A stretch of DNA of 52,835 nt from Hyphomicrobiales bacterium (GTDB taxonomy: Bacteria > Pseudomonadota > Alphaproteobacteria > Rhizobiales > JAJFHC01). A program made the position numbers and the translations under genes. Positions 7,957 through 16,542 of the stretch are shown here, piece by piece. Position 1 is the first letter of the stretch; each line of letters begins with the position of its first letter. Below the pieces are notes generated by a model that saw only the letters and a program-made list of their open reading frames with translations, searched no databases and had not been told where the DNA came from. Location: NCBI GenBank assembly GCA_021775835.1, contig JAJFHC010000011.1:1-52835 (forward strand). Direction: 5' to 3'.

Positions 7957-9306
7957 ATGACCCGTCAATTGATCGACAAATTTGCCATTCCCGTGCCGCG
8001 CTACACCAGCTACCCGACAGCGCCTCATTTCGACAGCACGGTCGGTCCAGCCGTCCACGCCGAATGGCTGCGTGCCATTCCCGCTAGCGACGAACTATCC
8101 CTCTATGTACACATCCCCTATTGCGATACCCTATGCTGGTTCTGCGGCTGCAACACCAAAATCACACAGCGACATGCGCCGGTCAGCCGATATCTGAAGC
8201 ACTTGTTTCATGAAATAGCGATCGTCGCGGCCACGCTCCCTGCCGGATCCATGATCACGCATTGTCATTGGGGGGGCGGGTCTCCCACACTTCTGACGCC
8301 TGACGAAATTCAGAATCTTGCAGAACGCCTCAAATCGAGCTTCAACTTTGCGACCAACGTTGAGTTTGCCGTTGAAATAGACCCCAGAGACATGGCTGCT
8401 GCCAAGGCCGACGCTTTGGTCAGGGCCGGAATGACGCGCGCCAGTATCGGCGTCCAGGATTTCAATGAAACCGTACAGGCGGCCATAAACCGTCATCAGT
8501 CATTTGAGCAAACGAACGAAGTGGTGGATCTTTTGCGCGCAAGGGGCGTTTCTTCTGTCAACATCGATGCGATGTATGGTTTGCCGCATCAGACACTATC
8601 GGCACTCCGGGACACCATCGACAAGGTCGTGGCCCTCACACCGGACCGCGTCGCCCTGTTCGGTTACGCCCACGTACCGTGGATGAAAAAGCATCAGCGC
8701 CTGATTGATGAAACTGTCATGGCCGGGCCGCAGGAGCGTTTCGAACACGCCTGTGATGCCGGAAATCGCCTCGAAGACGCGGGTCTCGACCGCATCGGTT
8801 TTGACCATTTTGCGGCTCCGCAGGACAGTCTCAGCCTTGCTGCCAGGTCGGGCCGTTTGAAAAGGAACTTTCAGGGTTACACCGCGGACGGCGCAAATAC
8901 CCTGATTGGCTTGGGAGCCTCGTCCATAAGCAAGCTGCCCCAGGGCTATGTGCAGAACGAGAGCGCCATCGCCGGTTATGAACGCCGTATCATGTCAAAT
9001 GAACTGGCCACCACAAAAGGTGTCAAATTCTCCAAGGACGACGTTGTGCGTGCGGCCGTCATCGAACGTCTGATGTGCGACTTTGAAGTCAGCAGGAATG
9101 AAATCAGGACAAGGTTTGGCGATCAAGGCGCGAACATCATTTCCGAAACATACGAACGTGCCGGATCGGTGGACAACGGTTTGTGTGTTCTTGACGGCGA
9201 TGTCCTGGTCGTAACGGAAGCTGGTCGGCCTTTTGTCAGGACCGTGTGCTCCTGGTTTGACGCCTATTTCCAGGCCGGATCCGCACGTCACTCGATCGCC
9301 GTTTGA
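7957..9306 (+). CDS. hemN: oxygen-independent coproporphyrinogen III dehydrogenase
   Basis: A 449-residue radical SAM enzyme that converts coproporphyrinogen III to protoporphyrinogen IX without oxygen in heme synthesis. The N-terminal IDKFAIPVPRYTSYPTAPHF segment is typical of true HemN rather than HemW. The cluster loop YCDTLCWFCGC carries C56, C60 and C63 for the [4Fe-4S]-SAM centre, with C65 following. Next come GGGSPTLLTPDEI, the SAM-binding EIDPRD and the SIGVQDF block, and a C-terminal HemN domain. It is divergent from the Fnr gene and has a near-consensus FNR box just upstream, the usual arrangement for low-oxygen induction in alphaproteobacteria. Confidence 0.97.
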   Translation: MTRQLIDKFAIPVPRYTSYPTAPHFDSTVGPAVHAEWLRAIPASDELSLYVHIPYCDTLCWFCGCNTKITQRHAPVSRYLKHLFHEIAIVAATLPAGSMITHCHWGGGSPTLLTPDEIQNLAERLKSSFNFATNVEFAVEIDPRDMAAAKADALVRAGMTRASIGVQDFNETVQAAINRHQSFEQTNEVVDLLRARGVSSVNIDAMYGLPHQTLSALRDTIDKVVALTPDRVALFGYAHVPWMKKHQRLIDETVMAGPQERFEHACDAGNRLEDAGLDRIGFDHFAAPQDSLSLAARSGRLKRNFQGYTADGANTLIGLGASSISKLPQGYVQNESAIAGYERRIMSNELATTKGVKFSKDDVVRAAVIERLMCDFEVSRNEIRTRFGDQGANIISETYERAGSVDNGLCVLDGDVLVVTEAGRPFVRTVCSWFDAYFQAGSARHSIAV

Positions 9307-9354
9307 TGTCTTTCCAACTGGCGTGAGAGTTGTGGTGTCCGGCCTGAAAAAGGT

Positions 9355-9816
9355 CTAGTTCGGCGACGTCTGGATTTCCATGTGAGGCCGACCGTCCGAC
9401 GTTTTTTCAACCGTCTTGCCGTACCGATCGACGGTACAGGTGACGCGTTTCCTGAAGGCGGAAAAACTGTCGAATGTCACAACATCCACCGGTTCGTCAA
9501 AACTGAAAGTGACTCGAAACCGGTCTGGCGCGATCGCCTTGACACCAATCACTTCGCCTTTGAATGCCCGGCTCAGATAGCGGCCTTCCACGGTCTGCCC
9601 GAGAGAAACCGGACACACCGGCCCGGCATTGCCGGCCGCCGCGTAGGCCGTGTTCCAGTCACGATAGCCCAGTTGGCTGGCCAGCAACTCAAGAGACTTG
9701 CTATGCGTGACGGCAATACCGTCCACCTCAAGGGAAGACCGGAGCCGTTTCGCCTGTTGCTTTAGCTGTGCCACCGTCTGGGGCGGTCGATTATGGGGAG
9801 CTTGTTCGGATACCAT
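9355..9816 (-). CDS. glyoxalase-superfamily-like small protein
   Basis: A protein of about 153 residues. The N-terminal helical segment LKQQAKRLRSSLEVDGIAVT followed by HSKSLELLASQLGYRDWNTA is a block I know from proteins annotated as glyoxalase superfamily. The C-terminal half is beta-rich (GQTVEGRYLSRAFKGEVIGV). No catalytic metal ligands of true glyoxalases can be identified, so enzymatic activity is not claimed. I placed the start at ATG 9816, which has GAGG upstream; a longer open frame to 9963 has no such signal. It stands alone between hemN and an intergenic region. Confidence 0.65.
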   Translation of the reverse strand: MVSEQAPHNRPPQTVAQLKQQAKRLRSSLEVDGIAVTHSKSLELLASQLGYRDWNTAYAAAGNAGPVCPVSLGQTVEGRYLSRAFKGEVIGVKAIAPDRFRVTFSFDEPVDVVTFDSFSAFRKRVTCTVDRYGKTVEKTSDGRPHMEIQTSPN

Positions 9817-10264
9817 TGTAAAACCTCGCACTTGTCGGCATGCAATTTCCCAGAGATGGTGCCCGCGTTGCCAACATCCTGCATGCGATAAGAACAGGTT
9901 GAATGGTAGATTCCGGACTTCACCTTTGCTGAAAGCAGGCGGGCGGCTGGCGTCCGGAGCCATCCCTTAGCTAGGGTTGGCATGGGGTAATGTCAAGAGG
10001 GCGCAGGATCAGGGAAAAATTCGAGGTGCGGACGCTCCCCCTTGGGGAGGGCTGTCTTGCGGGTGGCAGCATGGGAGCGACCGCCCTCGATACGAATCCT
10101 GCGAGGCAGGATGTCTTGCGTTGCGACGCTGTCTCGGTTCCTTGACGAATTGCGGGAGGCATTACGCAAGCAACATTCGAAACGACAACGCTAGAGCAAT
10201 TTCTAGTCTCTGCATCGAATCCGATCTTTGATGCAGATCAAACGTCGGCCAGGAATTTGAGAGT
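9817..10264. other. non-coding stretch with two short hairpins
   Basis: No convincing coding frame is seen in these 448 bases. Two perfect small hairpins occur: CTCCCC-CTT-GGGGAG at about 10031-10045 and ATCCTGC-GAG-GCAGGAT at 10096-10112. Neither has a T-tract. The sequence lacks the conserved loops of SRP RNA or other RNAs I know. Confidence 0.4.
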
Positions 10265-11932
10265 TTACGCCGCTTTGTGAATCGTGAGTTGCGGAAACGG
10301 TATGATCCAGTCGTTCTGGTTGCAGACGTCCACGACCAGCGCGGCCAGACGCCGTTCGATATCCTCGCACAGATGCGCCGACGATCCCTTGACGTCGGCT
10401 TCCAGTTCGTAATCGAGCGAGGAGGCGCCAGTTCTCAGGAAATCAACGTTGACGTCGACAAGATCGCCCTCGGGTACCAGCGACAACAAGCCCTTGAACA
10501 CGGCATCCTTCATGATTCTCGGCACATCGCCGGTGGCAATCGCCTGATGGCTATAATCGATACCGAACTCAATTTCGACCCGGAAGTCCCGCGACAGGTT
10601 AATCGGGTTGAGGGTCAGAAAACTCTCGGTCGTGTAAGTAATCACGGCGCCGCCAAACAGTCGGATCTGAACCATCTCCGGGCTTTGAAAGACCACTTCG
10701 CCGATGTGGTCATCCGACAGTTTCACCCACTCGCCTTCCTTGCTGGGAAACCAGTCTTCGTCCAGGGCAAGGGGGCGCGAGTGTAACCCGATCAGCTCAC
10801 GTACCGGCAGGGTGACCGTACCGGCGCTGAGAAGCGGGTTTTCCAGCGTTGTGTAGTAACTGAGGTCGGTGACCAGCCAGGGCACGCCGTTGAACACAAC
10901 CCGTTCGGCTTCCTGTACGGCGCCCAGATTGAGCAAAAGCGCCATCTGCTCGATCAGGTTGGGCAACATCTTGATCATCACCCAGCCTGCCGCCAGCAGG
11001 AAGATGATGGACAATGTCATGAGCAGCCAGTCGTTGCGCACGTTGAAGACGTAAAGCATGGATCCGACGGCGATGATGATGGTGCTGACCTGATAAAACA
11101 GCCCGAACAGGCGGCCGCGGAAGGAGCGGCCTCCGGAGATGCGGTGGGGAATGTGGCGGCCGACAAGGCGCCGGGCAAATTGCATGACGATGAAGACCAG
11201 CGCAAACACACCGGTGCCGAACAGAAAATTGAAACCACGATCGCGAATGAAACCCGTGAATGCCTGCCCGGCCCGGCCTACCGCCGTTTCCCGGCCACTG
11301 AGCCGGGTCTCCAGTTGGCGGTCGATTGACGTGATGTAGTCGCCGGCATCGCTCTGCCGTGCACGCCACCGGACGAGCAACGCATTGAGTCGTGTATCCA
11401 GTTCCTTTTCACCCGTTCCCTTGGCGAGGGCTTCAAGGCTGGCTACCGCTTCTTCGGCGGTTTCAAGCTGGGTTTCCGCAACGAAACGGCTGTGCCGCAG
11501 CAATTCGATCTGACGGGACTCTTCGGTTGCCATCTTCAACATGACCACGAGCGGCTGGATCAGTTGTTCGAGTTCTTTCTGCAGGTTTATCTTGGTCTGA
11601 TCGGTGACGTTGAATTTGGCCGACGCACCGCCAGTCGCCAGGGCATCGAACTGTGTCTGCAACTGCTCCAGTTCACCGCGGAGCTGTTTCAGATTTGCTT
11701 CAAGGGTTTTCTTTTCTTCCTCGGTGGCAAGCTTGATGGATTTCTTGAGTTCATCCACCCGCTCCCGCTTTTCAGCCTGGGAGCGGATCAGCGACCGCAG
11801 AGCATCCACTGCAGCCTGCGCTGCTTTGTCGGCAGCGGTCTCGGATTCGGTTTGCGCCAGGACAGGGCGTTCAAAACCAGACGCCAGGACTGAGGCAATG
11901 ATTGTTGCAGCAAAAAGCAGGACACGCAGCAT
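10265..11932 (-). CDS. MscS-family mechanosensitive channel with N-terminal periplasmic coiled coil
   Basis: A 555-residue inner-membrane protein. An N-terminal signal peptide (about 1-26, MLRVLLFAATIIASVLASGF) precedes a long charged coiled coil at about 30-190 predicted to be periplasmic. Membrane spans follow at about 233-253, 275-295 and 303-325. The pore-lining and MscS beta-domain region contains VPWLVTDLSYYTTLENPLLS, and the C-terminal alpha/beta cytoplasmic cage ends at QNDWIIPFPQLTIHKAA, a common MscS ending. The likely role is release of solutes on hypo-osmotic shock, which suits an osmolyte-consuming organism. It is transcribed alone; the next upstream gene on this strand is 92 bases away. 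Confidence 0.88.
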   Translation of the reverse strand: MLRVLLFAATIIASVLASGFERPVLAQTESETAADKAAQAAVDALRSLIRSQAEKRERVDELKKSIKLATEEEKKTLEANLKQLRGELEQLQTQFDALATGGASAKFNVTDQTKINLQKELEQLIQPLVVMLKMATEESRQIELLRHSRFVAETQLETAEEAVASLEALAKGTGEKELDTRLNALLVRWRARQSDAGDYITSIDRQLETRLSGRETAVGRAGQAFTGFIRDRGFNFLFGTGVFALVFIVMQFARRLVGRHIPHRISGGRSFRGRLFGLFYQVSTIIIAVGSMLYVFNVRNDWLLMTLSIIFLLAAGWVMIKMLPNLIEQMALLLNLGAVQEAERVVFNGVPWLVTDLSYYTTLENPLLSAGTVTLPVRELIGLHSRPLALDEDWFPSKEGEWVKLSDDHIGEVVFQSPEMVQIRLFGGAVITYTTESFLTLNPINLSRDFRVEIEFGIDYSHQAIATGDVPRIMKDAVFKGLLSLVPEGDLVDVNVDFLRTGASSLDYELEADVKGSSAHLCEDIERRLAALVVDVCNQNDWIIPFPQLTIHKAA

Positions 11933-12024
11933 GGCTGGTTCCCTCCCTAGAAAGAGTTGGCCGCTTTCCTCGCTGATTTCTGTCCCGCAGGCAACCGGAT
12001 TGTTGCTGTGAACTACCCCTCACG

Positions 12025-13041
12025 TCAGACGAGACCGGCAACCTCACGGGCACGTTCCCAAGCATTCATGTCAACAACAAGTCCGTTCTGGTGAACCTTT
12101 TGGCGATTTTGAAGGCGCCGGGAGCCTGGCAGACGGACACCGTCCTGTTGCTCAATGGCTTCTGCGAGGACCGCCATTCTGGCGAGAAACCGATCTCTTC
12201 CCCCGGTCGCGTCCGGATCGATACCTATAACCAGTTGCCCGACGCCTGGGGGATCCCCCTCGCCGTCGAAAAACGATGTCGCTTCGAAACCGTAGTTGGC
12301 ACCGGTGAGGCTTGCGGCGAGAACTTCCACCATCAGGGCAAGGGCTGCACCCTTGGCACCGCCCAGTGGTTGCATGGTGCCACCAAGCGCTGCCTTTGCA
12401 TCGGTTACCGGGTTGCCGTCCGCATCCAGTGCCCACCCCTCCGGAATCGGCTCGCCCGACTGGGCAGCTTTCAGGATCAGGCCACGGGCCACCTGGGATG
12501 TCGCCAGATCGACAACAATGGGTTCGCGGTCAAGCTGGGGTGCCGCAAAGGCAATGGGATTGGTCCCGAAGACCGCGTCCCGGCCACCCCAGGGCGCGAT
12601 TGCCTTCGGTGTATTGCCAAAGGCAATGGCCACGATCCCACGTTCGGCAAGGCGCTCCATGTGCCAGCCGGCAACGCCAAAATGATGGGATCTAAAGACG
12701 CTGGCGGCGGCAATACCGTTTGCGCTGCAAAGGCCCGGCAGATCCTCGACGATTCGGTCGAATGACGGGTAGGCAAATCCATGACCGGCATCGACACTCA
12801 TCACACCCGGCTTCGGCAGTTCGATTGCAGGCACTGCAGCCCCGTCCACCTTGCCGCTACGCGACTGGGCGGCATAGCTGGGAACACGCGACAGTCCATG
12901 GCCCTTGTGGCCATCCACCTCAGCCGCCGTCAGGGCTTTGGCCACCGAAGCGGCAACCGTTGGCGCAGTATTGCTGGCACTCAGTGCTGTAGTGATCAGC
13001 GCCTCAAGTTCATCTGGTGTTGTGGTATGTGTCGATGTCAT
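12025..13041 (-). CDS. comC: (R)-sulfolactate dehydrogenase-like, malate/L-lactate dehydrogenase (LDH2/MDH2) family
   Basis: A 338-residue NAD(P)-dependent 2-hydroxyacid dehydrogenase of the LDH2/MDH2/YlbC fold. Diagnostic blocks are AAEVDGHKGHGLSRVPSY with the catalytic histidine, FRSHHFGVAGWHMERLAERG and IAPWGGRDAVFGTNPIAFAA. Its start overlaps the stop of the preceding dehydrogenase by ATGA. In known sulfolactate degraders ComC and SlcC together interconvert (S)- and (R)-sulfolactate through sulfopyruvate, giving the (R) isomer to SuyAB. The linkage to suyAB and slcC makes that role likely. Isolated members of this family can also be malate or ureidoglycolate dehydrogenases, so the specificity is from context. 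Confidence 0.85.
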   Translation of the reverse strand: MTSTHTTTPDELEALITTALSASNTAPTVAASVAKALTAAEVDGHKGHGLSRVPSYAAQSRSGKVDGAAVPAIELPKPGVMSVDAGHGFAYPSFDRIVEDLPGLCSANGIAAASVFRSHHFGVAGWHMERLAERGIVAIAFGNTPKAIAPWGGRDAVFGTNPIAFAAPQLDREPIVVDLATSQVARGLILKAAQSGEPIPEGWALDADGNPVTDAKAALGGTMQPLGGAKGAALALMVEVLAASLTGANYGFEATSFFDGEGDPPGVGQLVIGIDPDATGGRDRFLARMAVLAEAIEQQDGVRLPGSRRLQNRQKVHQNGLVVDMNAWERAREVAGLV

Positions 13042-13973
13042 GATCGTTCCTTGAGAACCCGGACAACGTTCTGTGCGGTGACGTGGCTGACACGCCGGTT
13101 TGCGTCGTGCGTCACTCCGGCGATGTGCGGCGTCAGAATCAGGTTAGGGACGTTCGAGAACTTCGCACCAGCCTGCGCATCCAGCGGTTCCTGCTCGAAA
13201 ACGTCAAGGGCCGCCCCTGCGATAGCCTTTGTTTTCAACGCCTCGCACAAAGCTGCCTCGTCAACAATCCCGCCACGGGCAGAATTGATCAGCACGGCAT
13301 CGGGTTTCATCTGCGCCATGACGTCTGCATCCACCAACCTGCGCGTGTCATCGACCAGGGGTAAGTGAAGACTGACCACGTCACTCGATTCGATAACGGA
13401 GGCGAAAGTCACGCTTGTCGCGTTGTTCCAGGCTTCGTGACCGTTCGGCAGGGCCGGATCAAATGCGATGACAGTCATGCCAAGAGCAGCCGCCTTGGCG
13501 GCGACGACCTGGCCGATTGATCCGTAACCGAGCAGTCCCAGAACCCGGCCTGCCAGTTCACCACCGATCAGCTTTTCGCGTGGCCATTCTCCGGTGATCA
13601 TTGTTTCGTTAGCGAAATAAGCGCCATTTCTCAAAAGCATCAGAGCCGTTGCCACGACGTATTCAGCAACCGAATCGGCATTGGCGCCGGTGGCCGGAAG
13701 CACGGCAATGCCGTGTTCAGCACAAGCGTCAAGATCGATATTGTCAAGCCCAACACCTAGCCGCCCAACCGCGCGAAGCGATGGCGCGGCCTCGATGACC
13801 TCCCGGTCGACCTGGGTGCGGTTACGGACAATCAGCGCCTGAGCGTCTCGGAGAGTTTGCTTGAGGACGTCCGGATTCTTCCACAGATCGACGTCATGGC
13901 GAACCGTGTAGGCGGCCGTTAGGTCTGACACTGCAGCGGCATCCATGAATTCCGAAATGACGATCTCGGACAT
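13038..13973 (-). CDS. slcC: (S)-sulfolactate dehydrogenase-like, D-isomer-specific 2-hydroxyacid dehydrogenase family
   Basis: A 311-residue NAD-dependent dehydrogenase of the phosphoglycerate dehydrogenase fold. The Rossmann motif is LLGYGSIGQVVAAKAAALG, and the catalytic triad is represented by the arginine in INSARGGIVDEAAL, a following glutamate in DVFEQEPLD and the histidine in LILTPHIAGVTHD. Neighbours are suyAB upstream (separated by 72 bases holding a 12-bp stem-loop) and comC downstream (4-base overlap). The expected reaction is (S)-sulfolactate to sulfopyruvate, the first half of the sulfolactate racemase system. The family alone would not distinguish this from other hydroxyacids; the gene order does. 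Confidence 0.86.
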   Translation of the reverse strand: MSEIVISEFMDAAAVSDLTAAYTVRHDVDLWKNPDVLKQTLRDAQALIVRNRTQVDREVIEAAPSLRAVGRLGVGLDNIDLDACAEHGIAVLPATGANADSVAEYVVATALMLLRNGAYFANETMITGEWPREKLIGGELAGRVLGLLGYGSIGQVVAAKAAALGMTVIAFDPALPNGHEAWNNATSVTFASVIESSDVVSLHLPLVDDTRRLVDADVMAQMKPDAVLINSARGGIVDEAALCEALKTKAIAGAALDVFEQEPLDAQAGAKFSNVPNLILTPHIAGVTHDANRRVSHVTAQNVVRVLKERS

Positions 13974-13995
13974 ATGGCAAACTTCCGGAAATGCC

Positions 13996-14026
13996 GGATA
14001 CGGGCCGGTTCAATCGGCCCGTATCC
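13996..14026 (-). promoter_or_regulatory. 12-bp perfect stem-loop between suyB and slcC
   Basis: Arms GGATACGGGCCG (13996-14007) and CGGCCCGTATCC (14015-14026) pair perfectly around a 7-base loop in the 72-base gap. No T-tract follows on the minus strand, so partial termination or protection of the suyAB 3' end is more likely than full termination. Confidence 0.7.
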
Positions 14027-14045
14027 AGGGTCTTGGGGGCGCTGA

Positions 14046-15215
14046 TCAGGCGCTGCGATAAAGCTTGGTCATGACAAACTCACGATGGCCAAGCGCTTCC
14101 GCAGCCGTCGACCGGCCGTTTGACGTGCGCACGATCATGTCGATCAGGGCGTCGCCCGCCTGGTCGATCGTCATGTCACGACGCAGGATGCCGGAGACAT
14201 CAACATCCACATGCTCGGACATGGTGCGGACTGTACGTGGATTCGCTGTGATCTTGATGACCGGGACGATCGGGTTGCCGATAATGTTGCCCTGGCCGGT
14301 TGGAAAGGTGTGAACCACATACCCGGCCGCTGCCATCAGGGTAACGCATTCAGCAGCTGCTGATGACGTATCCATGAAGTAGAGCCCGGGACCCTTGGCC
14401 GGCGCTTCAGCCGGTTCGAGACAGTCGATGTAGGTCGACGTCCGGCCGATCTTTTCCAGATTGCCCATGGCTTTTTCTTCGATCGTGGACAGACCGCCTT
14501 CGATATTGCCCTTGGTTGGCTGGCTGTCCGACAGGTCGTCTACCTTGAAGGGTTCGATGACGTCATCCATGTAGGCCTGCCAGGTAGCCATGAATTTCTC
14601 TGCGGCTTCGGGATTTGCAGCCCGTGCCTTGCACAGGTGTTCGGCGCCGGTGATTTCGGAGGTTTCGCCAAAACAGCCGTAGATGCCCTTCGGCAGCAGC
14701 TTGTCATACATGTTGCCGACTGTCGGGCAGGAACCAAGCCCGGTCGTGGTATCGGATTCACCGCATTTTGTAGAAACCCAGAGTTCCGACAGGTCGCACT
14801 CTTCACGCTGCAGTTCACTTGCCCAATGGACAAATTCCTTGGCCTTGCGGGACGCGGTTGCGATCGTGTTGATGTCGCCGTTCTGTTCAATAGAGAAGCC
14901 GGCGACCGGTTTGCCTGTCTTGGCAATGCCTTCGACGATGATGTCGGTCCAGCCGGGCTCGATGCCGATCACGACAACAGCCGCGACATTCGGGTTGGCG
15001 CCGGTACCGATCATGGTCCGGAAGTGCAGGTCCAGATCTTCACCGAATTGCAGGCGTCCATAGGCATGCGGCAGGGCCATCGTGCCCTTGATGTTGTTGG
15101 CAACGGCCTCGCAAGCCGCATTGGAGATGTCGTCAACCGGCAGGATAACCACGTGATTGCGGACGCCGACCCGGCCGTTTTCGCGCCGGTAGGCATGGAT
15201 TGTCTGAGTTGTCAT
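14046..15215 (-). CDS. suyB: (R)-sulfolactate sulfo-lyase, large (beta) subunit
   Basis: A 389-residue subunit of the UxaA/altronate dehydratase C-terminal family. It begins with [20 protein letters not shown] and holds the conserved cysteine blocks [20 protein letters not shown] and the later [20 protein letters not shown]. Together with SuyA it splits (R)-sulfolactate to pyruvate and sulfite in the cytosol, using iron. AGGAG lies ten bases before the ATG, and suyA ends 12 bases upstream, so the two subunits are co-expressed. UxaA relatives act on altronate or galactarate, but the separate small SAF subunit plus slcC/comC strongly favours sulfolactate. Confidence 0.92.
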   Translation of the reverse strand: MTTQTIHAYRRENGRVGVRNHVVILPVDDISNAACEAVANNIKGTMALPHAYGRLQFGEDLDLHFRTMIGTGANPNVAAVVVIGIEPGWTDIIVEGIAKTGKPVAGFSIEQNGDINTIATASRKAKEFVHWASELQREECDLSELWVSTKCGESDTTTGLGSCPTVGNMYDKLLPKGIYGCFGETSEITGAEHLCKARAANPEAAEKFMATWQAYMDDVIEPFKVDDLSDSQPTKGNIEGGLSTIEEKAMGNLEKIGRTSTYIDCLEPAEAPAKGPGLYFMDTSSAAAECVTLMAAAGYVVHTFPTGQGNIIGNPIVPVIKITANPRTVRTMSEHVDVDVSGILRRDMTIDQAGDALIDMIVRTSNGRSTAAEALGHREFVMTKLYRSA

Positions 15216-15227
15216 GGGTGTTTCTCC

Positions 15228-15515
15228 TTACCAGCGTTTCGTCTTCAGGTTATGGACGTGCACATGTCCACCTTTTTCGGCATTACCGACCATCTTGCCG
15301 ATGTCTTCGCCATACTTGATGATCGTGTCGCCTGCACTGAGATCCGTGAGAGCGATCTTGTGTCCGATTGGCACATCGGCATTCGCCGTCAGTGCAAAAT
15401 CTGAATTGTCTTCGGTCACGACGCACAGCATTTCCGTGCCCGCCTTGAGACCTTCCACAACAACCACGCCGACGTTGTCGCCTTTGTGATGTACCAGCAA
15501 TTGAGGGATGCTCAC
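15228..15515 (-). CDS. suyA: (R)-sulfolactate sulfo-lyase, small (alpha) subunit
   Basis: A 95-residue SAF-domain protein, matching the small subunit of sulfolactate sulfo-lyase. It carries the SAF-type HHKGDNVGVVVVEGLKAGTE segment and KIALTDLSAGDTIIKYGEDI, and ends HVHNLKTKRW, the usual end of this subunit. The start is a GTG at 15515, backed by GGGAGG nine bases upstream. It is the first gene of the suyAB-slcC-comC operon. The promoter at 15594-15622 gives a leader of about 70 bases and overlaps a candidate SuyR operator. Confidence 0.92.
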   Translation of the reverse strand: MSIPQLLVHHKGDNVGVVVVEGLKAGTEMLCVVTEDNSDFALTANADVPIGHKIALTDLSAGDTIIKYGEDIGKMVGNAEKGGHVHVHNLKTKRW

Positions 15516-15586
15516 TGGCCTTAACCTCCCTAGTTTTGAGAAAAACTGTCAAATTCACCGACGCATCAATGTCACGTGAACTTTCA

Positions 15587-15600
15587 GTCTTGTATAAGAC
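15587..15600. promoter_or_regulatory. candidate SuyR operator
   Basis: GTCTT-GTAT-AAGAC is a perfect 5-bp inverted repeat with a 4-base centre. It lies in the suyA/suyR divergent region and covers the -10 element of the suyA promoter, a position suited to repression by the adjacent GntR-type regulator. Confidence 0.6.
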
Positions 15601-15622
15601 ATAAGATAGATGATATTGTCAA
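15594..15622 (-). promoter_or_regulatory. sigma-70-like promoter for suyAB
   Basis: On the minus strand a consensus -35 TTGACA (15617-15622) is followed after 17 bases by TCTTAT (15594-15599), four of six matches to TATAAT. Transcription would start near 15587. Confidence 0.6.
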
Positions 15623-15628
15623 CACATC

Positions 15629-16390
15629 ATGGCAAACATCCAAGACATACCTGCGCCGCTCAACGGTCCGGCCGATCCCCTGCCCGGATTCAAGCCGCTT
15701 TATCAACAGGTCAGGGAACGTATGGTCCGCCAGTTGATCGACGGGGTGTGGAAACCGGGAGAAGTTCTGCCCAGTGAGCAACAGCTTGCCGTCACGCTGG
15801 GTGTCAGTCCGGGTACTGTCCGCAAGGCCCTGGACGATCTGACCGCCGAGAATCTTCTTGTCCGGCGTCAGGGCCGCGGTACGTTTGTGGCCGAACACGA
15901 TCACGACCGCGTCCTGTTCCAATATTTCATGCTCACAAACGATGACGGCACCCGCTCTCTGCCCGAGAGCACACTGGTGGAGATGAAGAAAGTAAAGGCA
16001 AGCCCGGCAGAACGCATCCGGCTGGCGCTCGCGGCAAGGGCGTCCGTATGGCACATAGAGCGTGTACGGACCATGGGAGGGTTGCCCATCATCCGGGAGC
16101 GGATCATTCTTTCTGCGGATCGGTTTCCTGGTCTCGGTGATCAACCGGACATTCCCAACAACGTCTATCAGCTTTATGGCGCGTCATTCGGCGTCAGCGT
16201 TGCCCGTGCTGAAGAACGGCTCAAGGCCGTCGCGGCGACGGCGGAGGACGCTACCTGCCTCGGGACGGAGCCTGGCGCACCGCTGTTGCAGATTGACAGA
16301 ACCGCCTATGCCCTGGATGAAAGCCCGGTCGAATGGCGCCTTTCCCGCTGCCTGACAGAGAGCTACCACTATCTTTCGGATTTGCGGTGA
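15629..16390 (+). CDS. suyR: GntR family regulator, HutC/UTRA type, of the sulfolactate operon
   Basis: A 253-residue regulator. The winged helix-turn-helix is at about 20-90 (KPGEVLPSEQQLAVTLGVSP, then GTVRKALDDLTAENLLVRRQ), and the C-terminal UTRA effector domain ends LSRCLTESYHYLSDLR. It is divergent from suyA with 113 bases between the starts; an inverted repeat and the suyA promoter lie there. The known name for the regulator next to suyAB is SuyR, so sulfolactate or a related C3 sulfonate is the likely effector. No ribosome binding site is evident before the ATG, so expression may be low or leaderless. Confidence 0.87.
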   Translation: MANIQDIPAPLNGPADPLPGFKPLYQQVRERMVRQLIDGVWKPGEVLPSEQQLAVTLGVSPGTVRKALDDLTAENLLVRRQGRGTFVAEHDHDRVLFQYFMLTNDDGTRSLPESTLVEMKKVKASPAERIRLALAARASVWHIERVRTMGGLPIIRERIILSADRFPGLGDQPDIPNNVYQLYGASFGVSVARAEERLKAVAATAEDATCLGTEPGAPLLQIDRTAYALDESPVEWRLSRCLTESYHYLSDLR

Positions 16391-16440
16391 GTCTTCTGTC
16401 AGGTGGTGGTTTCCATCAATGTCATCTTTGGCGGAGCGTA

Positions 16441-16535
16441 TGCGGAGGCGAAGATCCACTCACCAATGCAACTGATTGAAACCCCTGCCAGTGGATTCTC
16501 GTCCTCGCGAAACGCTCGGCCAAGAATGACAGAAC
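16441..16535 (-). repeat. REP-like dispersed intergenic repeat, copy 1
   Basis: Read on the minus strand it contains GTCATTCTTGGCCGAGCG then TTTCGCGAGGACGAGAATCC, an imperfect hairpin whose arms TTCT...GCG and CGC...AGAA close around TTT. This is the style of dispersed palindromes found between convergent or tail-to-tail alphaproteobacterial genes. A related copy occurs near 21835-21890. Confidence 0.5.
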
Positions 16536-16542
16536 CGGGAAG

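Noticed and set aside
9817..10264. Possible SRP RNA, 6S RNA or riboswitch
   Set aside because: Two short hairpins are present, but none of the conserved loops of these RNAs is seen and no linked gene suggests a riboswitch.
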